Part shown: in pieces, positions 1 through 8,055 of the stretch | How positions within the stretch are numbered: the first letter of the stretch is position 1 | Layout: each line of letters begins with the position of its first letter | IMG/VR virus record: IMGVR_UViG_3300042511_000515 | Span: 1-22,130 of that record | Strand: one strand, 5' to 3' | Length of the DNA stretch: 22,130 bases | Source: a virus | Program-made: the position numbers and the translations under genes | The notes under the pieces: model-generated | Told to the model about the DNA's origin: nothing | Seen by the model: the letters and a program-made list of their open reading frames with translations, nothing else | Database searches by the model: none

Positions 1-28
1 ATTATTATATGCAATAGAGATAAAAAGG

Positions 29-490
29 TTATCTACTTATTAGAATAAGAGTTATGTAATTTCTTTGATTGGAGCTTCGAGTTATAGATAATCCAAAGTC
101 AGTGTAATCGCCTTCAATATTTCTTTTATGTCCAGGACTATTTAACCATGCATTTAATGTCGATGAAGGATTTTGATAATTATAAGCTATATTTTCACCG
201 ACTCTTACTGCACCTAAAGTATTTTGTAAATTATTTACTCGTTGTTGAAAATAGTCATGATTTACAACATTATTTTCTATCATATAGATATTGTGCTCAT
301 AACATACATACGATATATGTTGATTAGGTTGAAGCTCATTAAGACCTATGTTATTTCGATAGGCATTTATTACATCAAATAATTCTATTTCCCTTTCAGA
401 ATATTGATAACTATATACTTGTGGTATAATCGATTCATCATTTTTAGTACACGATAAAATCAAAATCATTAAAATTAAAAATTTTCTCAT
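29..490 (-). CDS. CAP-domain (SCP/PR-1-like, YkwD type) lipoprotein
   Basis: 153 aa. The N-terminus is a short lipoprotein signal: MRKF, a hydrophobic run, then the lipobox ILSC with Cys14 as the lipidated residue. After the Cys comes TKNDE, an acidic tract like the export signals of surface lipoproteins in Bacteroidota. The mature part (about 30-153) carries CAP-family landmarks: NHDYF (His78), GENIA (Glu99) and W-x-x-SPGH-x-x-N (His121), the residues that usually line the CAP cavity. The function of bacterial CAP proteins is mostly unknown. In a phage it could alter the host surface, for example to exclude other phages, or assist lysis, since it follows the holin-like gene. It has its own late-type box just upstream, and a palindromic terminator separates it from the holin gene. 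The family call is firm; the role is inference. Confidence 0.85.
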   Translation of the reverse strand: MRKFLILMILILSCTKNDESIIPQVYSYQYSEREIELFDVINAYRNNIGLNELQPNQHISYVCYEHNIYMIENNVVNHDYFQQRVNNLQNTLGAVRVGENIAYNYQNPSSTLNAWLNSPGHKRNIEGDYTDFGLSITRSSNQRNYITLILISR

Positions 491-508
491 GAGAATCGAT
501 ATTTAGAA

Positions 509-516
509 TATTTATT
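509..516 (-). promoter_or_regulatory. Late-promoter-like box AATAAATA upstream of the CAP lipoprotein gene
   Basis: On the minus strand this reads AATAAATA, one mismatch from the T4 late consensus TATAAATA, 19 bases before the ATG of the lipoprotein gene. Similar boxes precede other structural genes here. In T4 such boxes are read by RNA polymerase carrying gp55. Confidence 0.45.
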
Positions 517-522
517 CAACAC

Positions 523-550
523 AAAAGGTCCGAATTAATTCGGACCTTTT
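523..550 (-). terminator. Perfect palindromic terminator, probably bidirectional
   Basis: A 28-base perfect palindrome with arms AAAAGGTCCGAATT and its complement. It has a GC core (GGTCCG/CGGACC) and A/T runs on both outer sides, so the hairpin can end transcripts on either strand. It lies between the holin-like gene and the CAP lipoprotein gene. Confidence 0.8.
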
Positions 551-567
551 TAAATGTATAAGTTTTA

Positions 568-744
568 TTATTTTGTTGCTGGTTTCTGTTTATCTACAAT
601 TGACCATACAACACCTACTAATGTTAAAGCTGCACCAGAAAGTTCAGCCCAAGCTCCATCAGCAATAAAGCCTTTAGCGATTAGGATTCCACCAACTGCA
701 GTCATAGTGTGTCTTAGTACTCCAAAAATTTGTTCTTTTGTCAT
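568..744 (-). CDS. Small holin-like membrane protein
   Basis: 58 aa, starting MTKEQIFGVLRHTMTAVGG. Two hydrophobic stretches (about 10-27 and 33-51) are joined by a short turn with Asp and Trp (ADGAWAE), and the tail is charged (DKQKPATK). Length, topology and the pattern MTKEQI-GVLRH-T-GG-LIAKG resemble a small putative holin family found in myophages (Pam3 gp28-like, from memory). A holin makes inner-membrane lesions that time lysis. The gene has an exact TATAAATA late box upstream, consistent with late expression, and ends at the palindromic terminator. No endolysin is visible in the window. A different small membrane function is possible. Confidence 0.7.
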   Translation of the reverse strand: MTKEQIFGVLRHTMTAVGGILIAKGFIADGAWAELSGAALTLVGVVWSIVDKQKPATK

Positions 745-764
745 GATATTAAATTTGTTTTTTC

Positions 765-782
765 GTGTGTGGTATTACACAC
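765..782 (-). other. Small hairpin in the leader of the holin-like gene
   Basis: The inverted repeat GTGTGT/ACACAC with a 6-base loop lies between the late box (787-794) and the ATG at 744. It would form a hairpin in the 5' leader, where it could affect translation or mRNA stability. The sequence is clear; any function is a guess. Confidence 0.35.
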
Positions 783-786
783 ATTT

Positions 787-794
787 TATTTATA
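787..794 (-). promoter_or_regulatory. T4-type late promoter box TATAAATA
   Basis: An exact match to the T4 late -10 element on the minus strand, 43 bases upstream of the holin-like start and just after the tail-tube terminator. It gives the holin-like gene its own late transcript. Confidence 0.6.
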
Positions 795-812
795 AATGCT
801 TCACGTCGACAT

Positions 813-837
813 AAAAAAAGGACTCAGTGAGTCCTTT
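813..837 (-). terminator. Rho-independent terminator after the tail tube gene
   Basis: On the minus strand: 9-bp stem AAAGGACTC/GAGTCCTTT with loop ACT, followed by a run of seven T. It lies about 20 bases past the tail-tube stop. Confidence 0.9.
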
Positions 838-856
838 GTAATTACTTTTAGTAAGA

Positions 857-1408
857 TTAAACGATGTTTTCTTCCCACCAGTCGCTTCTCCATTTAACGG
901 CAAGCACTTGTGCATCTCCTGAACCATAATCTCCACCATAATCTGGCATATCTCCTGTAGGGAAACAATCATGGAAAGTACGTTGCCAGAATATATCTCC
1001 TTTACGGTTATAGTTGGTAACGATAATAGTTCCTACGTAATCTTTCTTAAGACCTTGTTCACCGGTTAAAGGGTTATAAATAAGTCTCTGCCAATTACGA
1101 AGAGTTTTGTATACATAAAGTTCGTTAGCGTCATTTAAGTTAAGAGAAAATTCAACCTCAATATCATTGATAGTATCAGTTGGATCTCCTTTAGCATAAG
1201 AACGTTTTGCGAATTTATATTTTTGTTCGATAACTTCTGAACCTCTATCTTGAGTAAGACCAGAAATCTTATTTACGTGTTCAAGTAGGATAGACCCACC
1301 AGCAACAGTATTTGGAGGAAGTATTGTTACTTCAAATAAGTTTTGGTAAAATGGTTCGTAATATTTGGTAGAAGCTTTTGCGTTTAAAAAATGTGGTAAA
1401 CCTGGCAT
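857..1408 (-). CDS. 19: Tail tube protein (T4 gp19-like)
   Basis: 183 aa. The N-terminus (MPGLPHFLNAKASTKYYEPF) and the following strand-rich region (NLFEVTILPP, HVNKISGL, KRSYAKGDPTDTINDIEVEF) match the general pattern of T4-like tail tube proteins, whose usual length is about 160-190 aa. The protein stacks in hexamers to form the inner tail tube through which DNA passes. It directly follows the sheath gene, as in T4 (18-19). Its own terminator lies downstream, while a terminator and a late box lie between it and the sheath gene, so it can be made separately and in excess. The ATG at 1408 fits the family N-terminus. Confidence 0.88.
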   Translation of the reverse strand: MPGLPHFLNAKASTKYYEPFYQNLFEVTILPPNTVAGGSILLEHVNKISGLTQDRGSEVIEQKYKFAKRSYAKGDPTDTINDIEVEFSLNLNDANELYVYKTLRNWQRLIYNPLTGEQGLKKDYVGTIIVTNYNRKGDIFWQRTFHDCFPTGDMPDYGGDYGSGDAQVLAVKWRSDWWEENIV

Positions 1409-1454
1409 GTTCTAATATTCTTTTTTATTTTCAATTTTTTAATTGAGATTTAGT

Positions 1455-1462
1455 TATTTATC
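1455..1462 (-). promoter_or_regulatory. 19: Late promoter box GATAAATA upstream of the tail tube gene
   Basis: On the minus strand GATAAATA is followed by ACTAAAT. The box at 11089 has the same extension (TATAAATA then ACTAAAC), so the two share about 13 bases. It is 46 bases upstream of the tail-tube ATG and just after the sheath terminator. Confidence 0.55.
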
Positions 1463-1473
1463 TACGTGATGAT

Positions 1474-1503
1474 AAAAAATAAGCCGACCGATTAGATCGG
1501 CTT
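1474..1503 (-). terminator. Rho-independent terminator after the tail sheath gene
   Basis: On the minus strand: stem AAGCCGA/TCGGCTT with loop TCTAATCGG, then an A and six T. An inner ATCGG/CCGAT pairing is an alternative fold. It begins 9 bases after the sheath stop codon. Confidence 0.85.
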
Positions 1504-1511
1504 AATTTATA

Positions 1512-4500
1512 TTAAATGTAGTTACCTGTTGCGATAGTACCAGTTCTAAGAATTGTAGTTCTATGAACTAATACACCCATTCCTCTTACTGGTTCGATGT
1601 AAGTATCAAGAATACCGATGTTGTTATCAATAATCTCGTTAGTATTATTAGTCGAATCCATGATGTTGTTGAAATCGTAAAGACCTCCATCAGAAAGGAT
1701 TTGAGATAAGAAATTATCTGCAAGAGTTTTAATTTCTAATCTATTTTGAGCTGTGTTAAATTCCCAACGGTAATTTTTAAGAATAGCTTCGATACCATCT
1801 TGAATGTATATCAATAATTCTCTTACGTGAATTTGAGAAAGTGCAGATTTAACTGTTTGTTGAGCAGTTTGGTTAGCATTAATAGTTAATCCAAAACCTC
1901 TCTTGTTAACTATTGCGTTATATCCGAATGGTTCGATCCAATCTAAATCAACTCTATCGAATGCGTATTCAACTCCAACTAATCCGGCTCCAGTTACAAC
2001 ACCTCTACGAGGACCAGCAACTATTGAATATGGAAGAGCTAAGTTATATTTGTCAATGTACAAGTTAGAAACATGTGCAGCACATGGAACTGATGTATTA
2101 CTTCCATTTTCTCTTATTACTAAGTTAGGACCATAGAATGCTCCATAATTAGCACCATCAGCAATACCTGGTAAGGTAAATACATTAGATGGGTTAGATG
2201 CTAAATTACCTCCAGTAGATACATATTGAGTGTCAAATGAAGTAGTTGAATCCATTTTAAATAATGGATTAGTACTTTCTTTAAGTTGCTTAACCGATGG
2301 CATATTTAAGATAGCTAAAGCTGATTGACGATTCTTAGCTAACTTAGTTAATCTAATTTTTGAAGCTGGTTCAATTAATCCTTCGAATGAATCGACGATA
2401 TAACGGAACGTAATAGTTTCTCTATCAACTAATCCTTGAGCAATGTTTGTATCGGTCATTACATCTAAGATAGCGTTTTGTCTGTCTCCTGAACCGTTAG
2501 GTACTTGAGCATCTCTTAAAGTATAACCATTAAGAGCCGAGAATCTATAATATTGAACGAAGTTTCTAATATCTTTATATCTTTCTACTTCATTAGTAGG
2601 AGAAATGTATATCGGATCATTAGTTGTTACTTTAATATAACCATAGTTAGCAGAAAGTGGATCAGAGATTTTAACTACTGAGATAATTCTAGTTAAACGA
2701 GATTTTCCAGTATGAAGTTTACCATCATTTGGAGTAGGTACTAAATCTAATTTAGAAGGAGTTCCTGTACCACCAAAGTTTTGTACTAAGTATTGTCCTT
2801 TAGCAATTTGACCAGTAAATCCTGAAGCTCCTAATGGACCAGTTACAGTATCATTCAACCAAATAACGTTAGTTGGATTAGCAGTTCCAGTTCTAGCAAC
2901 ATCAATCAATAAAGATTCGTTAATGTCTCCAGTATATGTTTTAAAATCAAAAGTTGCAGTAGCACCAATCGAAGTAGCACCTGTTACTAAATCTACATTT
3001 TCAAAAGCTGAAACAGTAACATAATTAACTTTGTCACTTAATGTTGGAGTTGTTGAAGCAAATGCAGATGTAAATGTAGCTCCAGTGAAATCATTAGTAC
3101 TAAATCTATCGAATTGAACATATGAATATACTGCAGTAGAACCAGTAGCTGAGATATTAATTCTATCTCCATCGGTAATGATACCTGAAAGATTAGTCTG
3201 ATAAACATCAGAATCTTGACCGGCATAAACAATTTTAGGAGATGCACTAGTATCAGCAAATTCCCATTTATTTGAACGGATTATTTTAAGACTAGCAGTT
3301 CCACCACCAGCGGTAGTTCCAGTTCCACCAACGAATAAGAATCCATTAGAAGTACTAGTAGGACCGGTTACACCATCACCTACAACTAATTTAACTTTAA
3401 GAGTTAAGATGTCGTTAGTATCATCGTATATTTTAGAGTTAATAGAAATATAATTAGCCGAACTTGTTGGACCGGTAGTTACGTTAGATGAACCTTGAAC
3501 GAATGTTTTATTAACTGCAAGTGAATCAATAAATTCAGTAAATAATGCACGAGTAGCAAAACCAGTAACTAATGAACCTGTAGCAGCAGCTGAAGGACCG
3601 TAAATAGTTATCGTGTCATAAAAACCAGTAGCACCAGTTGATGTATAACCAGTAGCACCTTGGATTGCAGAAGATGCAGAATAAAGTGCATTAGCAACAA
3701 CTCCATTAGTAGCACCTACTGTTAAGGTAAATACTACTGCAGTAGCACCAGAAACTTTTGCGTAAGATAAATCTTCTTGAATTCCACCAAAATATGATAG
3801 GAAATTAAGAGCGCCAGGTTGTTCTGATTCTAAGGTGTGACCTACAGTATCAATTAAATCTCCAGAAATCAATCTTGAAACTCCACCTAAATTATAAGGT
3901 TGATCGTCATAAGCTGCTGGATTAAGTGCCATTAAAACTCCAGTTCTAGAAGTTTCAAGGTTAACTAAATCTTGAATATAAATGTTATTACCGTTTTTGT
4001 CTTGGAAATCAGGAATCATAGCACCAGTATAAACACCAAGTACATTAACTTGAGGTAATGCAAGGAATTCGGTTAGACCATCTCTCACAAAACCATATTG
4101 GTCAGTGAATACTTTTCTAAGTCCAGTATTAGTAAAATAAGGACCGAAAATAGGATCGATTGCTAATGTTGTGTAATTAGAGAAATCTCCTTCTACAATA
4201 ATTACATCTATAAGATAATCTGAGATATAATCATTTTCATTCATCCAGAATGGTACTTGACCAACACCAAACCAATCTTTAGCAATTACATCAAATCCAA
4301 GAGTATCAGATTTTCTAGTAACCACAGAAACAGGTCTTCTACCAACGTTTGCATAATTAAGTAAACGTTGAGTTGCTGGTGAAGCATTGTTGGTTGGTAG
4401 ATCAGTTGCAGCTGATTGAACTAATGCAGCAGGATCAGTGAACCAGAATTTATCTTTATTAAAGAAAGAAGAAACTGGAGCAGAATCTACTAATGCGTTA

Positions 4501-4844
4501 TTATTAGTAGCACAAGTTGAGACAGATTGGAAATTAGATGTATCTAATGTGTCATTTAATTTAAGTAAGTTAAGAACGATCACTGGTCCTCTATCCAAAC
4601 AAGTTAAAACTGTTCGGTGGAAATATGAACCTTTTCTTTCTAATACTGCGTCGATTTCACCGAATACAGATTTAAAAAATACTGAATCCTGTACAAATAC
4701 TGGTGTATTAAAAGGCCCTTTTTTAGAGAATCCGATTATAAGACGAATAGTCTCAGAAGGGATGTTAGTGATTTGGCTCTTGTCGAATTCAAGTCGGTAA
4801 ACACCCGAAGATTTGAATTGTTGTAATGATGGTGATAGTGCCAT
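1512..4844 (-). CDS. 18: Contractile tail sheath protein (T4 gp18-like), with a large inserted region
   Basis: 1110 aa, against 659 aa for T4 gp18. The N-terminal part (about 1-355) is sheath-like: MALSPSLQQFKSSGVYRLEF, then IIGFSKKGPFNTPV, with an LTCLDRGPVIVLNLL strand. The C-terminal part (about 860-1110) has the conserved sheath core: FGYNAIVNKRGFGLTINANQ, then a helix HVRELLIYIQDGIEAILKNY, and an end with IEPVRGMGVLVHR. Between them, about residues 360-700, is a Gly/Thr/Ala/Ser-rich stretch with recurring TGPT, GATG and TGAT motifs that looks like beta-rich surface domains. The protein forms the contractile outer tail tube. It sits between the terminase and tail tube genes. Its identity is firm; the exact limits of the insertion are not. 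Confidence 0.93.
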   Translation of the reverse strand: MALSPSLQQFKSSGVYRLEFDKSQITNIPSETIRLIIGFSKKGPFNTPVFVQDSVFFKSVFGEIDAVLERKGSYFHRTVLTCLDRGPVIVLNLLKLNDTLDTSNFQSVSTCATNNNALVDSAPVSSFFNKDKFWFTDPAALVQSAATDLPTNNASPATQRLLNYANVGRRPVSVVTRKSDTLGFDVIAKDWFGVGQVPFWMNENDYISDYLIDVIIVEGDFSNYTTLAIDPIFGPYFTNTGLRKVFTDQYGFVRDGLTEFLALPQVNVLGVYTGAMIPDFQDKNGNNIYIQDLVNLETSRTGVLMALNPAAYDDQPYNLGGVSRLISGDLIDTVGHTLESEQPGALNFLSYFGGIQEDLSYAKVSGATAVVFTLTVGATNGVVANALYSASSAIQGATGYTSTGATGFYDTITIYGPSAAATGSLVTGFATRALFTEFIDSLAVNKTFVQGSSNVTTGPTSSANYISINSKIYDDTNDILTLKVKLVVGDGVTGPTSTSNGFLFVGGTGTTAGGGTASLKIIRSNKWEFADTSASPKIVYAGQDSDVYQTNLSGIITDGDRINISATGSTAVYSYVQFDRFSTNDFTGATFTSAFASTTPTLSDKVNYVTVSAFENVDLVTGATSIGATATFDFKTYTGDINESLLIDVARTGTANPTNVIWLNDTVTGPLGASGFTGQIAKGQYLVQNFGGTGTPSKLDLVPTPNDGKLHTGKSRLTRIISVVKISDPLSANYGYIKVTTNDPIYISPTNEVERYKDIRNFVQYYRFSALNGYTLRDAQVPNGSGDRQNAILDVMTDTNIAQGLVDRETITFRYIVDSFEGLIEPASKIRLTKLAKNRQSALAILNMPSVKQLKESTNPLFKMDSTTSFDTQYVSTGGNLASNPSNVFTLPGIADGANYGAFYGPNLVIRENGSNTSVPCAAHVSNLYIDKYNLALPYSIVAGPRRGVVTGAGLVGVEYAFDRVDLDWIEPFGYNAIVNKRGFGLTINANQTAQQTVKSALSQIHVRELLIYIQDGIEAILKNYRWEFNTAQNRLEIKTLADNFLSQILSDGGLYDFNNIMDSTNNTNEIIDNNIGILDTYIEPVRGMGVLVHRTTILRTGTIATGNYI

Positions 4845-4860
4845 ATTGCTATTATTTTTT

Positions 4861-4870
4861 TATTATATAT
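4861..4870 (-). promoter_or_regulatory. Possible promoter box ATATATAATA upstream of the sheath gene
   Basis: On the minus strand ATATATAATA lies 16 bases before the sheath ATG, followed by an A-run. Related ATATAATA strings lie before the candidate small-terminase gene (8036-8044), the clamp-loader gene (17934-17940) and the gene starting at 12172. It could be a variant late or host-type -10 box, or simply AT-rich leader. Confidence 0.3.
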
Positions 4871-4892
4871 CATCAGATAGATGAAATTTGGT

Positions 4893-6692
4893 TTAAAACA
4901 TAGAACTATAAAAATCTTCTTCTTCTCCAGGATCAGAATTTTCTAAGATAGAATCTATTTTATCTTGTAAGTCTTCGTCGATATTATCAAAATATTCTTC
5001 GATGATTTCGTTGTAATCTAAGGTTTCAAAAAATGAAGAAGCGGTAACACAAGTCATTACACAATCATCATTTCCGGTTTGAGCTGAATATGTGCCATTA
5101 GGATTTCTAGAAAACATCTTAGCCTCTAAGATAGTTCGAGGATCTTTAATAATTAATTGACCTTTTTGTACACATTGCTTTAACTTTTCACAGTATAGCA
5201 TCTTATTCTCTCTATTTATCCTTACACCAAATTCTTTTGTTTTATTACCTAAACGGTGAGCATATTTCACTAAAGTTTCTTCATCGAAATCATTACTTGA
5301 AGGATATAATGTAGTTAAGTGTTTAATTAGAGTAGATCCGTATGTATTATATTCAATAATTAGTCGTAAATTGTCTTGAAAGAAATATTTAACTGACAGG
5401 CAATAGAGTATTTTTGCAAATTCTCCTAAATTATGAATATTCGATCTAAATATTCCTATTTGTTCTAGACCAAAGAAATCAGAAACGTGACCTGGTGCAA
5501 TTAATGCATCCATATCGAATTCTCGTAAAGGAACTACCTTAAAAATATTCAAAATAGTATAATCTCTACCAATTCCTTCTGCTAAATCGATTGTACAAAT
5601 AAAGAAATTTGATTTATCTTCTATTTCATCAACGTCAAAGTCTGGATCCCATTTTAACTGAGAATAATCAATACATAAATCATCTAACGTATCTATTTCT
5701 CGAAATTCAAATTCTTTCTCTTCTTTTACTAACTTATTTATCTGTTCAGATGTAAGTAATAATGAAGATGATGATAAGAATTGGCAACCATATTGTTGAT
5801 TAAATGCTTCTTCAGAACCTAAGTTACCAATTTCTCTAGCTCTCCATGCTTCATCTCTTCCAGGAACATCCCACCAATCTACTCTTAATGGAGTATATTC
5901 GTTAGCTCCATCAATAGCTCCTTGATATAGTTCTTGAAACAAATCAAATCCGTTAGGAGTTGATGTAATAATCATTCTTGAAATTTTCGATGAGGACAGC
6001 GTAGGATAAACGTTCTCATAAAATGGTCGTTTAATTCCTTCAGGAATATGAGCAAACTCATCTAAAAATAGAAGGTGGATAGTAAAACCAATACCACCGG
6101 TTTTTGTAGTATTTTGACCAATGATTCGACATCGATTATCGAACATCATTGTCATTACGTCCTTTTTAAGTACACCTGGTTTAAGGAAAAATGGAAGTCC
6201 TTCCATAATCGCCTTAATTTTATCCATAATTTCCTTTGTTGTAGCACCTTTATTTGACATAAGAAGTACGTTTTTATCAAAGTGAAATAGCAGATACCAA
6301 GTCAAAAATATAGACGAAGTAATTGTTTTACCTATCTGACGTGGTGCAACAAATATGCTCCATCGATTGTCTTGATAGGATTTAAGTACTGTTTCTTGAT
6401 ATGGACGAAGTTGTATTTTCATATAACCTTCATCTGTCATTACTTGACAATAAGTATTTGCAAAGTGAATGATGTCCCTAGCACATAATTTAATTTCCTC
6501 ATACTCCATATCGGTGTATTCGTAAACTATATTGCCTTTTTTATAATTTGGATCTCCTTCATAAAATGGATGATCCGAAGCTTGATAACCTTCTTCCATG
6601 GCATCAAGTAATTTATAGACCTTTTCAGTTGTCCAAATTACTCTACCGTCATCTTTTTGTTTATCTTCTTTGTATTCTTTTACTTTAAACAT
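4893..6692 (-). CDS. terL: Terminase large subunit (T4 gp17-like): packaging ATPase and nuclease
   Basis: 599 aa from the ATG at 6692, close to the 610 aa of T4 gp17. The N-terminal ATPase has an adenine-binding LRPYQ motif, Walker A APRQIGKT (about 116-123), Walker B LLFLDE (about 207-212) and coupling motif ITSTPNG (about 242-248). The C-terminal RNase H-fold nuclease has IDLAEGIGRD (Asp369), IIEYN (Glu447) and GNDD (Asp542/543). It cuts concatemeric DNA and pumps it into the prohead through the portal. A longer reading from a TTG at 6731 is possible but would overlap the deacetylase by 47 bases; the ATG overlaps its stop by only 8. In T4 genes 16 and 17 are adjacent, but here a deacetylase gene lies between. 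Confidence 0.95.
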   Translation of the reverse strand: MFKVKEYKEDKQKDDGRVIWTTEKVYKLLDAMEEGYQASDHPFYEGDPNYKKGNIVYEYTDMEYEEIKLCARDIIHFANTYCQVMTDEGYMKIQLRPYQETVLKSYQDNRWSIFVAPRQIGKTITSSIFLTWYLLFHFDKNVLLMSNKGATTKEIMDKIKAIMEGLPFFLKPGVLKKDVMTMMFDNRCRIIGQNTTKTGGIGFTIHLLFLDEFAHIPEGIKRPFYENVYPTLSSSKISRMIITSTPNGFDLFQELYQGAIDGANEYTPLRVDWWDVPGRDEAWRAREIGNLGSEEAFNQQYGCQFLSSSSLLLTSEQINKLVKEEKEFEFREIDTLDDLCIDYSQLKWDPDFDVDEIEDKSNFFICTIDLAEGIGRDYTILNIFKVVPLREFDMDALIAPGHVSDFFGLEQIGIFRSNIHNLGEFAKILYCLSVKYFFQDNLRLIIEYNTYGSTLIKHLTTLYPSSNDFDEETLVKYAHRLGNKTKEFGVRINRENKMLYCEKLKQCVQKGQLIIKDPRTILEAKMFSRNPNGTYSAQTGNDDCVMTCVTASSFFETLDYNEIIEEYFDNIDEDLQDKIDSILENSDPGEEEDFYSSMF

Positions 6693-7389
6693 TTGGGAGT
6701 TTATCGAAAGTATATCCTCGTTCTTGAGCAATTTTATTTAATTCTTCAAGTATTTCAAGGGTATCAATACCGGTGCCGTTTGCATGTAAAATCAGCAAAT
6801 CTCCGGATCTTAAACTAAGATCGAAGAAAGTTCGGTATTCTTTCTCATTTTTTTGTGATATTTCTTTAACTTCTCTATCAAGAACTGGTCCTGACCAAGA
6901 GGCACATTTTAAGCCTAATTTAGAAAGTTCTTTAAATGTAGTTTCAGTTGGATGTCCAAAAGGAACTCGATACCATTTAATAGGTTCTTTAAATCTTTTA
7001 CTTAAATCGTCATAACATGCATGAATATCTAATGCCTGTTGAAAATTGGATTGCTTTAGTGTATCGACATGTTTAAAACCATGTCCACCTATTGTAAATT
7101 GAGGATTAGTTAAGAACGAAAGATCTTCATCTTTATTTACATTAAGCCAATCAACATTAACAAAAAATGTTGCACCTGCTTTATTATCTTCTAACCACTT
7201 AATTACTTTCATGTCTAAACTATGAGAAGGACATAAATCAAAAGTTAAGTAAATCGAAGAGGATTTATAAGCTGAATTTTCGTCATTAATTCTAGTTATT
7301 TGTCGAGAATCTAGCTCTTTTTCCATATGGCCTTTTCTTTGAAAATCTCCAAATTTAAGAAAAGTGCTAGCAATATCTAAGTTTTTCAT
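6685..7389 (-). CDS. Polysaccharide deacetylase (NodB-type, carbohydrate esterase 4 family)
   Basis: 234 aa, no signal peptide. NodB-fold motifs in order: LTFDLCPSH (Asp51, catalytic base), HGFKH (His103, His107, metal ligands), RVPFG (Arg141), a Trp/Asp region SWSGPVLD and LILHAN (His202). The usual second Asp of TFDD is Leu52, as happens in some subfamilies, so metal binding may differ. These enzymes remove N-acetyl groups from peptidoglycan, chitin-like polymers or capsule. Its start overlaps the upstream gene as ATGA and its stop overlaps the large-terminase start by 8 bases, so it is co-translated with the packaging genes. That suggests late expression and perhaps a virion or lysis role, although a virion enzyme would more often sit with tail-fibre genes. 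Activity is likely; substrate unknown. Confidence 0.85.
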   Translation of the reverse strand: MKNLDIASTFLKFGDFQRKGHMEKELDSRQITRINDENSAYKSSSIYLTFDLCPSHSLDMKVIKWLEDNKAGATFFVNVDWLNVNKDEDLSFLTNPQFTIGGHGFKHVDTLKQSNFQQALDIHACYDDLSKRFKEPIKWYRVPFGHPTETTFKELSKLGLKCASWSGPVLDREVKEISQKNEKEYRTFFDLSLRSGDLLILHANGTGIDTLEILEELNKIAQERGYTFDKLPNV

Positions 7390-8018
7390 ATTTCGTTTTG
7401 TGCTTCAGAATCAAAATCGTAAGGATCTTCTTCAGGCTCTTCGTTTCCTAATTCAGCTTGAATTTCTCTCATTAAATTTCGAGTACCTCTAGATGTTTGA
7501 CTTCCTTGTTGTTCTATTTTTGCAGTGGTAGTATTGATCGTATTTTGATAGATATCGATGTCTCTTCTCATTTTTTTCATATTTTCCTCAGCAGCCATCA
7601 TATGAAGAGTTTGATGCTTCATAATGTCTAAAAGAGTCTTTTGTAAGCCTCCTAAAACTTCAAACATACGAGGTGAGGTTTCTCCGGTATCGATACTTCT
7701 CATCAAAATGGTAATTGCTCTTTCCGACATTTCCATTTGTTGTATTAATGAAGATAGAGTAGTTATTTCTAAATTAGCTTTTGCTCTGATGTATTCGTTT
7801 TTATCTATCAATTCTTGTGAAAGATAAAATTTAAGTAGTGAACCCATTACCTTTTTCGATTTGGTCATTGAAGAAGTTTTCAATTCATCATAGTCCATAG
7901 GTTCTGAAGGTAAAAATGCAGGAAGCCCTACAGATGGAGCCGGTAGCCCTTGAGTGCTATCTTCTCTTAATAAATCTTCTATTGATTTTCTAATAGGGTC
8001 TTGGTTGTTTTCTTCCAT
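7386..8018 (-). CDS. terS: Candidate terminase small subunit (T4 gp16 position)
   Basis: 210 aa (T4 gp16 is 164 aa). It has a low-complexity acidic/Pro-rich N-terminus (DLLREDSTQGLPAPSVGLP), a largely helical centre (about 55-165) with heptad-like patterning (ITTLSSLIQQMEMSERAI, then MFEVLGGLQKTLLDIMKHQ), and an acidic tail (EPEEDPYDFDSE). A central coiled-coil region with poorly conserved ends is the architecture of T4-type small terminases, which recognise DNA and stimulate the large-subunit ATPase. The position before the large-terminase gene supports the call. No catalytic motif is expected. The region just upstream (8019-8170) is GC-rich and repeat-bearing, which could matter for DNA recognition. 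The identification rests mostly on synteny and helix pattern. Confidence 0.7.
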   Translation of the reverse strand: MEENNQDPIRKSIEDLLREDSTQGLPAPSVGLPAFLPSEPMDYDELKTSSMTKSKKVMGSLLKFYLSQELIDKNEYIRAKANLEITTLSSLIQQMEMSERAITILMRSIDTGETSPRMFEVLGGLQKTLLDIMKHQTLHMMAAEENMKKMRRDIDIYQNTINTTTAKIEQQGSQTSRGTRNLMREIQAELGNEEPEEDPYDFDSEAQNEI

Positions 8019-8035
8019 ATAATCTTGTAGTATTG

Positions 8036-8044
8036 TATTATATA
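8036..8044 (-). promoter_or_regulatory. Possible promoter box TATATAATA upstream of the packaging operon
   Basis: On the minus strand GGATATATAATAC lies 17 bases before the candidate small-terminase ATG, and GTATAAAG lies slightly further upstream. Because a terminator at 8170-8207 ends the preceding unit, a promoter is required somewhere in 8019-8170; this is the best -10 candidate. Confidence 0.35.
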
Positions 8045-8055
8045 TCCTTTATACA

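Noticed and set aside
554-814. 86-aa plus-strand frame over the holin-like gene
   Set aside because: The minus-strand 58-aa frame has clear membrane segments, a late box and a terminator; the plus frame is its shadow.
4438-4800. 120-aa plus-strand reading frame
   Set aside because: Lies wholly antisense to the tail sheath gene. All other genes are on the minus strand and the protein shows no recognisable motif.
6693-6731. TTG start giving a 612-aa large terminase
   Set aside because: The ATG at 6692 gives a short 8-base overlap typical of this genome. TTG would overlap the deacetylase by 47 bases.
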